This document shows positions 55,633-64,000 of a DNA stretch of 64,000 bases, piece after piece. This DNA is from Zingiber officinale (Eukaryota; Streptophyta; Magnoliopsida; Zingiberales; Zingiberaceae). Every line of letters begins with the position of its first letter. Within the stretch, counting starts at the first letter, position 1. The notes beneath the pieces are model-generated. The model was not told the origin of the DNA and searched no databases. It saw nothing but the letters and a program-made list of their open reading frames with translations. A program made the position numbers and the translations under genes. The stretch lies in assembly GCF_018446385.1 (NCBI RefSeq), contig NC_055996.1, positions 14,991,317 through 15,055,316 of the forward strand, in the 5' to 3' direction.

Positions 55633-57420
55633 AAAGCTTCAAAAACCATGACAAATTGACTATGGGCATGTCAATGTAAGCTATGTTGGCCTCTTTTGAT
55701 TTACATGTTTCATTAATGTAATGTGTTTGAAGTGGAAGACTTCTCGATCATATTGGCATTATTTTTAGTGCAAAATCTTTAGGAAACATAGGATGCTAGT
55801 GCACTTTGCTTGTGAGAAGTTAAGATGGCCAAAATCAACTAGAAAAGAAACATAAAGGGAGATAACATTATTCCTAAATGATCCTCAATCATTTATTTAG
55901 CTTCTTCTCTTGGAGCTCTACGACTCAATAAGTACGAAATTCTGATTGTCCCTGCTAATGTCGAATCAGTTCTTGTACCAAACTTTTGGATATGGATTAT
56001 CTTTTCATTTACTCGACCTTTCGATCCTTCACTCATCTTCAAGTTAGGGAGTGTTGCAAGACCTGTATCAAAGTGTCTACTTTCAAGGATTGAAATTGTA
56101 ACATTTTGCACAAGATAAGAAGTTTATTAGGCAATACGATTTTGTTACCACTTCTATGTATGTATAGTTTATTTTATGTGGTATGTATTAGTTTCACATT
56201 TGAGCTCATTGAAAATTACTAAAACCTTTCGTCTTGAGGATAATGGCCAAGTTGTAGGCCTCTGTAGATCAAATCAAGAGTGATTTCTCTTTGCATACAA
56301 ATTTAAGCATATTTTGTTAGTTCTTAAATTGATTGTACAGTCAAAGTTTGTAGATTGAATTGTTCTTATTTATTTTGATAGTTCTTGAAGATGCTAAAAG
56401 AATATTTTGTTAGTTCTTGACCATCAGGTGGGGAAAACCTATTAGAAACTAATTTGTGAATAAATAGATGAGCATATATGAACCTATTAGAAAGGTTTTA
56501 GACAGTATTAGGAATGCCAAGTTTAGATCCTATGAACTTTTGATTCCTTTAGTTCTTTCTTCCTTTGTATTTATCATCTCTATTGTGTTGGAAAACATTG
56601 TGCTTATGTACTTTTCATTTATTTACCCTTTCTTTCTCAATACATTAATCTTTTGTGTTGGAGAACATTTGTCCTTTATTGTTCATGGTGTTCAATGTCT
56701 ATTTCTTATTTTTTGTGTTTTAGAACAGCAACAACTCATGTAAAGATGTCATTACCTGCTCAACTATTTTCCTTTTGATCCTTATACTTTGCCTTTTCCA
56801 TGCATTTTCACGACAAGAGCAAACCTACCCAATATGATTGTGATACAAGTAATTACTAGCATTTGACATCACATACATGGCATGTTACCCAATAAACAGG
56901 TCAAGGTAACTTCTTTTCAACAAATTTAATGAACTTTTTAATTTGTTGTAACTATGTTTGAACTTTTTAATATGTTGATCTAAAATTTAGTTTTCATTGC
57001 AGGCAAGGTCATTAGTTTTTATAGATACATCGACCATGGATAACCTATGTACCAAACTAAAATGTTGTACTTACAAGAACGGGATGTTAGTGAAATGGTG
57101 TCAATCTACATTTCCTATTGTGGCTAGCCAAACATATTTAATAGGTTTTTAACTTACATATATGGGTTAGTGTAATGAGATATTTGTAATTTGTTGTGTA
57201 CATTGTTGTCACATTATTGTTGCATATTGAAGGGTTGTATTCTTATTATTTTTTCATGAGTAATTCTAAGTTTAAATATGTATTCTTATTGTTGCATATC
57301 AAAGTTTAAGCATATCGACGGGGTCTAATTTAGCAACAGGATGAATCATGATGATATCTAAATTTTAAATTTAGATTATATATTTTAAATAAATATTAAT
57401 AATAATTGTATGATGCCATT
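55633..57420. other. AT-rich intergenic sequence, no gene recognised
   Basis: A 72-codon minus-strand frame (55893-56111, with LATLPNLKMSEGSKGRVNEK) and a hydrophobic plus-strand frame (56468-56743) are open, but they match nothing I know and have no supporting context. Probably decayed repeats. Confidence 0.4.
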
Positions 57421-57424
57421 AATT

Positions 57425-57650
57425 GTAATGTACGGTGCATGCTGCGAATGTTGTTAATCACAGCATGTGGCGTGCACTGTGAATGTTATTAACCAAAGTG
57501 CGTGATAAATGCTCTTAACTGCAGTGCACGACGCACACTGCGAATGCTCTTAACCCCAGCACGCGACAAACACTGTTGATGTCTTATGACTTTCAACAAC
57601 TTTCAGTTATGCAGTGTGCGATGCGCACTACGGATAACATAATTACATGA
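57425..57650. repeat. Degenerate 40-45 bp tandem repeat with TGCGAATG words
   Basis: Four to five imperfect units contain GTGC(A/G)...CACTG(C/T)GAATG followed by (G/T)TTAA(C/T)C. The units are GC-rich islands in AT-rich surroundings. Non-coding. Confidence 0.55.
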
Positions 57651-57679
57651 TGCAAAAAGTTAAATTTGTTGTAGTGCTA

Positions 57680-58310
57680 CCAACGATCCTCAAAATGATT
57701 TTAAACTTTTAGCATGCCTTGTTACTATTTTCTGAAGACCAACGCCAGGATATATGCTAGTTGGCATGTGACCATAACTTCTGTGTGTGTCAAGGCCAAG
57801 ATTGGACACCATGTATATATTCTACGTTCTATTGTCATCCATCCCATTTCAAGTTTTCCAAAATTTGAGTCTTTTATGTCCATCAATAGATTTTGGTCAA
57901 AATTCATTGATAACTTTAGAGAGCTTTGATCATATCCATTCCAACACTTGTGAGATTCTTAGGTGAACATGAGTTAGAAAATACCCTTGTTGACTGTTCC
58001 AAGTCCCTACTAGTGATTCTTAAAATGATTTTAAACTTTCAGTATGCTTTTGTGCTATTTTATGAAGACTAGCACCATAATGGTGCTGGTCTTCATAAAC
58101 CAACACCAGAGTATGTGCTAGTTAGCAAGCGACCATAACTTCTCCTACTTGTCTCTGGGCCAAGATTAGACACCATGTATACACTCTACATACTATTATC
58201 TCTCATCTCATTTTAAGTTTTCATATATCTGAGTTCCATAGGTTCATTAGTGGAGTTTAGCTAAAACTCATTGATGGCTTTATAGAGTAGAGAGCTTTGA
58301 TTTGAAACCA
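57680..58310 (+). repeat. Tandem duplication, second copy with a hairpin insertion
   Basis: Copy 1 (about 57690-57932) and copy 2 (about 58015-58306) share TGATTTTAAACTTT, TATGCTAGTT, GACCATAACTTCT, CCAAGATT(A/G)GACACCATGTA and AGAGAGCTTTGAT in order. In copy 2 the phrase GAAGACTAGCACCAT is followed at once by its near-perfect reverse complement (58066-58096), which is absent from copy 1 and makes a 15-bp-arm hairpin. Confidence 0.75.
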
Positions 58311-58371
58311 TCTATATATAACGTAGTCTATGTAATTGTTATGATTGTAATATTTGAAATTTTTTTTAGGG

Positions 58372-59188
58372 ATGACTATAATTCTGATGAACTTGAATTA
58401 TGTATGACCTCCATTGATTCATATTTAGTGGAGAGATAATGAGTTACTCAAGAGTCCATAAATGTATGCCCAAGTAATATTCCATCTTCTTGTGAAAATA
58501 ATAATGTGGTGAACAAAAATACAAATACATGTATCTTGGCGTTTGATCTAAATGAAGAAGTAAATCCATTACAAGATGAGTTAGCTAGTAATAGTACGTT
58601 ATTTGGAGAATATTTTAAGGCAACATGGAGTCAACAGGAAGAATTTGATATTCAGATGGCAGATGAATTAGAATCCAATTCAGATTCAGAAGTATTAATA
58701 GTCGATGATATCCAATTTGACTAAGCTGATTTTAATGTTGATCGGTATAATGTCTTAGAGGAATAATTTCCAATTGCTAATTATCCATATGTTATGAATT
58801 TACAATTAATACTAGTCCAATTGTAGAGGTCATAGAAAAACATTAATTTTTTGTTGGGCAAGTTTTCCCTCCGAACAAGAGTTCAAGGGTGAACTTGTAA
58901 GACATGCAATGTTTAAAAACATCAAATACAATCCAATTGACACTTGGCTAAATAGAATTAAAGCTATTTGCTTCAATCAACTTTGTATATGGAGAATAGT
59001 ACCTAGGAGAGATGGGAGTTCACCATTATAAAAGATGTAAGAGAATACCAATGTTGCAACCTTAGGAAAACACCTAATAAAAAAACTTGCACATCCACAT
59101 TTGTAGCATCTCAAGTTGAAGATCAGTTTGTTTCTTTTGAACAGTTCAAACCAAAGTTGATTGAAAGAGATATGAAAGCGATGGTCTA
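58372..59188 (+). pseudogene. Mutator-like (MuDR) transposase N-terminal fragment
   Basis: The part at 58850-59188 reads FVGQVFPSEQEFKGELVRHA...YNPIDTWLNRIKAICFNQLCIWRI and, after a one-base frameshift near 59023, EFTIIKDVREYQCCNL...STFVASQVEDQF. This is the pattern of the DNA-binding domain of plant MULE transposases (PF03108 type). An acidic upstream frame (58506-58724, SNSDSEVLIVDDIQFD) is the usual N-terminal spacer, with stops at 58722, near 58764 and nearby. The catalytic DDE domain is absent, because LINE-like sequence follows at about 59225. Confidence 0.7.
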
Positions 59189-59224
59189 GCGAAATTCCCT
59201 TTTCAAGATGGGGATGAAGTTATT

Positions 59225-59703
59225 GGTCACAAATCTGAGGGGTGATTTCTTGGGCGATATTGGATCTAAGTGAGTTTCTGTGGCACGACCGCTAGCTGTG
59301 GGATGCAGCTAGCATCAGAGCATGGTGGGTTTCCTCCATTAATCTCTAGGGCTAGAGCTTGCAAGGAGGCAGATAGTAATCCTGTGAAATCGTATGTGGA
59401 GATTCTGAATTCGTCTTCTCCTCGATCTGCGAAGAAGAGCTTTGCAGAGGTGGCGGATAGTTGCAAATAGGCCGCGATCTATAATGACAAACCTGGCATT
59501 TTCTACTCTGATCAGGAGGTTGCTGAGATGGCGAGTCCGTATCAATTTGCACTTATTGGGAAGTTCACTAGTTCACGTCCAGCTCAAGTAGTGGTGTTGT
59601 AGGCTTTCTCTGAATTAGGGCTGGCGAGTGGTTACAAGCTGAGATTCCTTTTCTTTGTGCATGTCTTCATTCATCTCAATATGGAGGAAGACATGGAAAG
59701 GGT
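59225..59703 (+). pseudogene. L1-type LINE ORF1 fragment (DUF4283-like)
   Basis: Translated phrases FPPLISRARACKEADSNPVKSYVEIL, SSPRSAKKSFAEVADS, then YQFALIGKFTSSRP, AFSELGLASGYKLRF and HLNMEEDMERV match the N-terminal part of plant LINE ORF1 and its RNA-binding DUF4283 domain. Stops at about 59468 and 59600 break it. The fragment ends abruptly at the LTR edge at 59707, so the later LTR element inserted into it or recombined with it. Confidence 0.65.
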
Positions 59704-59706
59704 GTG

Positions 59707-60609
59707 TGTAGGATCTTTGGTGGCCGGCTAGAGGTAGGTGAATAGTCGTGCAAAGGAAAACGAACCTTCGTTGAACTTTCTAGCTTTATATTAAACTAAC
59801 ACTTGCACAAAATGAATACGAGACTGAAAAAGAAGAGGCACGAAAGGGTTTACTTGGTTACAACTGGGGAGGTTGTTAATCTGAGGAAGTTGAAAGCTCA
59901 CTAAACTCTTCTTCAGACGGAGAAGCTTCTTTACAGCAATTAAAGTGTGTGCTTACAAAACAAACTAAAGAAGAATTAATCAAAAGTGTTGTTCTGAACC
60001 ATTAGGATTAGGGTTGTATTTATAGTCGTGGTTGGGACGCCTAGAAGGGTTTCAGCCATCTCTAGGGGATAAAACTTTATCACAGTCACAACGGATTGCG
60101 TCAAACGTGATCCGAATAAAATTCATGGTTCGGGCGCCCAGACTTGGTTCGAGCACCCGGACTTGGTTCGGTCGCCCAGACTTGGTCGGGCACTCAGACC
60201 TAAGTTAACTTTATGTTAACTATTTGGTCTGGGTTCTTGCTCCGACTTCGCTCGCTTGGGTCCAGATCTTCCACTTCGGCTCCTTTCGCTTAGGTGATCT
60301 CGGCCATCCGGAATAGGGTTCACTCGAACCCAACTTCCGACCTTCGAGCAATCTTCCGCTCCGGCTTCTTGTCCCTCGGAAACGCCGTCTGCCTCCTTCT
60401 CGTCCGCCCGCGTACTCTTTCGCAGCACCTCATCTCTCGGACGCACCGACACCGTCGGCTCTCTCTCATGCCATCTTTTTGGCTAGCTGCATTTTTTTCT
60501 CGACTTCCTGTACTCCTAAGTTCCCGTACACTTAGACACAGGGGTTAAATACCAAGATGACCTAACATAATTTGTTTGATCACATCAAAACTACTTTGGG
60601 GTACTTACA
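59707..60609 (-). repeat. LTR 1 of a gag-only copia family
   Basis: 903 bp. On the minus strand it begins TGTAAGTACCCC and ends GATCCTACA. Its right side joins a polypurine tract (AAAAAAAGGAGGAGAT on the minus strand, 60610-60625), so this is the 3' LTR of the internal segment at 60610-62497. It includes short tandem phrases (GGCGCCCAGACTTGGTTCG at about 60135-60200). Confidence 0.85.
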
Positions 60610-61065
60610 ATCTCCTCCTTTTTTTATATGAGTAACCTAAATTTAGTTAGGGTAAACAAACATAAAGAAATAATAACAAGGTAATAAATTTGCAACTCAA
60701 TAACGTGTAAAAAAAATAATAATTAAATTACCCCTAGACTTAATCTTTCTTTCTCCCCCTTTAATCACATTAAATAAGGTACTTTTAAAATGACTTTCGA
60801 AGGTCTAAATTTAAAGTCTAAGGGAAAACATAAAATATGAAAGGTTAAGCTTCAAAAACTCTGGTTTTATAAACAAAAATTGAAAAAAAAAATTCCTTTA
60901 ATTGTTGATAAATTTAACAGGGGTTGAGCAGGCAAAAAAAAAATCACAAAAAGTTGAAGTAATTTTTTTTTAAAAAAATTGCACTTTTATAACTAATACA
61001 TAGAAAATTTTCTAACGAAAAAAAGTTTCAAAAAATTATTTAGATAAAATTTCACAAAAAATTAA

Positions 61066-61282
61066 GGGTGCGTTTGATACGCACATTTTTCATTTTCATT
61101 TTCTGAAAAACACGTGTTTTCTAGAAAATAGAAAATGACTTTTTGTCATTCTCTGTTTTTCTAGAAAACGCTATCTATTTTTTTAGAAAACATGTACGAA
61201 AAACGCAAACCAAACACTATTTTTCAGAAAACGCGCATTTTTCAGAAAATGAAAATGAAAAATACACGTACCAAACGCACCC
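61066..61282. mobile_element. MITE, 217 bp, TAA TSD (Tourist/Harbinger-like)
   Basis: The left end GGGTGCGTTTGATACG and the right end read inward GGGTGCGTTTGGTACG extend into an inverted repeat of more than 40 bp rich in TTTTCATTTTC. TAA flanks both sides (61063-61065 and 61283-61285). The homologous internal copy at 63780-63800 has a single TAA and no insert, which is an empty site in the same window. Confidence 0.9.
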
Positions 61283-61553
61283 TAAATTTGCTAAACTAAC
61301 TCTAACAAATATGATTTTTATTAAATAAATTTTAATGATCAGAATTTTTCTAACAGAAACTTTGAAAAACAATTTAAAGTATTAGTTAAGTGATTCACAG
61401 TAAGTCAATTAAACATTATTTCAATAATTCTTTTTTGGCTGTGACAAGGCCCTAGGCCTTCTTGGTTATTGGAACAACAACCACTTTCTAGATAAAGTCT
61501 TTTAAAAAAATTAAATATTCAATTTTCTCTCCGAAAGCCCTAAGTTAAAAAAA

Positions 61554-62344
61554 TCAATCTAAATATGATTTTGGAATCCAAAATAAGTTCTTTCCTATAG
61601 GATTAATTAAAAATTTAATAGGAATGTATTTCTGTGATATTTTCTTGATTTTGCCCTTAAAATACCAGTTAAATCTTTGATGATGTTTGTAATTCCTTTC
61701 TTGAGCATGAAAAAAATTTAAATGTGAGTTTTCCTTTTCTAACATTTCTATTTTATCTTTTAATTTTACATTTTCATCTATTAATTTCTAAAATTCTTCT
61801 TTTAAGCATGCATACTCTTTCTTTGATTTAATATACTTTGTTCTATTTTTATATAATGATTTACTTAGCATTTGCATAATTTTAAATAATTGCTCTGAAG
61901 GAACTTTACTTACCTGACTTACCATATATTCGTCAATAGACACTCCTCCTTCATTGTTGCTTTCTTCTGTAGTGTCTTCCCCTTCATCGATTCTCATTTC
62001 CGAGGTACTTTCAATATCTTCTGGTAGATATTCGGCTAGAGTGCTATTCCGACAGATTCCTCGATCTAGGATTCTTTCGTCTATGACTCAGTGTCCATCA
62101 AGGAGTTAGATTCGACTTCTTTTGATTTTTCGTAGAGCTCCAAGAACTTTTCCCAAAGTTCTTTTACGCATTGGTAGTTGCTGATTTTGTCAAGTTCTTG
62201 AGCAGGAAGAACACTCAATAGGTGGAACTTGGCCTTACCATTTGCTATGAATTTATCGCGTTGCGTCTGAGTCCAAAGATGCTCCTCGAGTTCTTGTCCA
62301 TCTTTTATTTTGGGGGCATCAAAACCAAATTTCATAGAAAGCAT
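61554..62344 (-). pseudogene. Copia-type Gag remnant
   Basis: Three successive frames: 62344-62081 (LWTQTQRDKFIANGKAKFHL, LDKISNYQCVKELWEKFLELYE, the plant copia Gag core), 61997-61788 (acidic, then SKSLYKNRTKYIKSKKEY) and 61745-61554 (coiled-coil KLKDKIEMLEKENSHL region and a basic tail). A stop at 62081 and frame breaks near 62000 and 61788 separate them. No zinc knuckle is visible. The start near 62395 is not intact. Confidence 0.7.
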
Positions 62345-62497
62345 TATATCAAAATCAGTTCAAAAAAATACCTCCATTTTTCGTTTCCAGAATGAGAACT
62401 CCCTCTCAAATATTAGTGGGTGGATGCTCGACCCAACCATCTTGTGTGCTTCGTTCAGCGGTTAGTCCTCCTGAAGTGAATCTGCTCTGATACCAAT

Positions 62498-63344
62498 TAT
62501 AGGACCCTTGGCAGTCGACTAGAGGGAGTAAATAGCTGTATAAAGGAAAACAAACCTTTTTCGAACTTTATAGCTTTATATTAAACTAACACTTGCACAA
62601 AATGAATACAAGACTGAAAAATAAGAGGCACGTAAGGATTTACTTGGTTATACCCGAGAAGGTTGTTAATCCAAGGAAATTGAAAGCTTACTAAACTCTC
62701 CTTCAGGCGGAGAAGCCTCTTTATACTAATTAAAGTACTTGATTATAGAACAAAACTAAAGAAGAATCAATCACAAGTGTTGTTCTTAACCATTGGGACT
62801 AGGATTGTATTTATAGCATGGTCGGGGCACCTGGAAGGATTCCAGGTGCCTCTAGGGGATAAAACTTTATCCTCGTCGCAACGGATCACATCAAACGCGA
62901 TCCGGATAAAATTCATGGTCCGGGTGCCCAGACCTAAGTTAACTTTATGTTAATTGTTTGGTCCTTGTTCTTGCTCCGGCTCCGCTCGCTTGGGTCCGAG
63001 TCTTCCACTATGGCTCCTTTCACTTGTGTGATCTCGGCCATCCGGAATAGGGCTCACTCGAACCCAACTTTCGACCTTCGAGCAATCTTCCGCTCCGGCT
63101 TCTCGTCCCTCGGAAACGCCACGCGCCTCCTTCTTGTCTGTCCACATACTCTTCCGCAGCACCTCGTCTCTTTGACTCACTGAGCCTGTCGGCTCTCTTG
63201 CATGTCGTCATTCTCACTAGCTGCGTCTTTTCTCTCGACTTCCTGTGCTCCTAAGTTCCTGTACACTTAGATATAGAGGTTAAATACCAACAAAACCTAA
63301 CCTAACTTGGTTGATCACATCAAAACTACCTTGGAGTACTTACA
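62498..63344 (-). repeat. LTR 2 of the gag-only copia family
   Basis: 847 bp and similar to LTR 1 but shorter, lacking some of the GGCGCCCAGACTTGG units. On its left it adjoins a primer site as a 5' LTR should. On its right it adjoins a polypurine tract (from 63345) and a second internal region, so it serves two internal segments at once. Its last bases are TA instead of the usual TG on the plus strand (62498-62499). Confidence 0.85.
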
Positions 63345-64000
63345 ATCTCTCCCTTTTTGATGTGAGCTACCCAAGTTAAGTTGGGGTAAACAAACATAAA
63401 GAAATAATAACAAGGTAATAAATTTGCAGCTCAATAACATCCAAAAAAAATTTAAATTACCCTTCACCTAGACTTAATCTTTCCTTCTCCTACTTTGATT
63501 ACATTAAATAAGGTACTTTTAAAATAACTTTGGAAGATCTAAATTTAAAGTCTAAGGGGAAACAAAAAATATAAAAGGTTAAGCTTCAAAAACTCTGATT
63601 TTATAAATAAAAATTAAAAAAACTCCTTTAATTGTTGATAAATTTAATAGGGGTGAACAGAAAAAAAATTTCACAAAAAGTTATAGTAATTTTTTTTTAA
63701 AAAAATTACACTTTGATAACTAATTCATAGAAAATTTTCTAAAGGAAAAAATTTCAAAAAATTGTTTAGATTAAATTTTACAGGAAAATAAATTTGCTAA
63801 AATAACTCTAACAAATATGATTTTTATTAAATAAATTTTAACGATCAAAATTTTTCTAACAAAAATTTTGAAAAATAATTTAAAGTATTAGTTAAGTGCT
63901 TCACAGTAAATCAATTAAATATTTATTTCAATAATTAGCTTCCAGGCTGTGGCGAGGCACTAGACCTTCTTGGTTATTGGAACAAGAATCACTTCTAGAC
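63345..64000 (-). mobile_element. Internal region 2 of the gag-only copia family (runs off the window)
   Basis: Aligns in order with 60610-61500: GGTAAACAAACATAAAG, AAGGTACTTTTAAAAT, GGTTAAGCTTCAAAAACTCTG, TAATTGTTGATAAATTTAA, GACCTTCTTGGTTATTGGAACAA-type phrases. It lacks the 217-bp MITE. No coding sequence in the part seen. Confidence 0.85.

Larger units (their letters stand above)
60610..62497 (-). mobile_element. Internal region 1 of the gag-only copia family
   Basis: A 1.9-kb segment between two LTRs in the same orientation. It has a perfect primer site TGGTATCAGAGC on the minus strand at 62484-62495 and a polypurine tract at the other end. It contains gag remnants only, and the half near the polypurine tract is AT-rich non-coding sequence with a MITE. 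There is no pol. It parallels the design of the 24-kb element. Confidence 0.85.

Overview
This window is plant nuclear DNA, most likely from a monocot with a repeat-rich genome. Zingiberales is a guess from the style of the repeats and was not tested. The evidence is GT-AG intron structure, plant-specific gene families and nested LTR retrotransposons, MITEs, MULE and LINE debris. No rRNA, tRNA or CRISPR was recognised.

The first 21 kb hold the ordinary genes. A one-exon STN1 gene (telomere CST complex) lies on the minus strand at 4080-4547. A complete 12-coding-exon LCB1 gene (serine palmitoyltransferase subunit 1, 483 aa) runs from 8923 to 13593 on the plus strand. A two-exon SHI/LRP1-type (SRS) transcription factor gene (334 aa) is at 18174-17075 on the minus strand. 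Small DNA transposons sit between them: two hAT-type MITEs with 8-bp target duplications, a MULE-type MITE with a perfect 9-bp duplication, another inverted-repeat element and one CACTA terminus.

From about 21.7 to 33 kb there is an old multi-exon transposon-type gene with a 5' region rich in TGCTACA/TGTAGCA words. It is split by a complete gag-only copia element (24012-30486, TSD CTAAT) whose LTRs carry an array of perfect GATCGGTC/GACCGATC dyads. After it come a 41-bp tandem repeat, a broken PPR gene and a 621-bp TRIM element (TSD CTCTT).

From 35181 to 45506 lies a full-length Tat-type Ty3/gypsy element (TSD AGATC). It has gag, protease/RT and integrase, but the RNase H region is deleted. 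A 65-bp tandem array and a spliced antisense gene follow pol, and the antisense gene appears to have its own TATA box. From 47592 to 55632 lies a decayed copia element on the minus strand with an additional ORF upstream of gag; it interrupts a small ORF with a signal-peptide-like N-terminus.

The last 8 kb contain duplicated AT-rich sequence, a MULE transposase pseudogene, a LINE ORF1 fragment, and an LTR-internal-LTR-internal arrangement of another gag-only copia family. One internal copy carries a MITE that the other lacks.

The best candidates for unusual biology are the antisense gene plus 65-bp array in the gypsy element, the dyad array in the gag-only copia LTR, the additional ORF in the second copia element, and the TGTAGCA repeat field.
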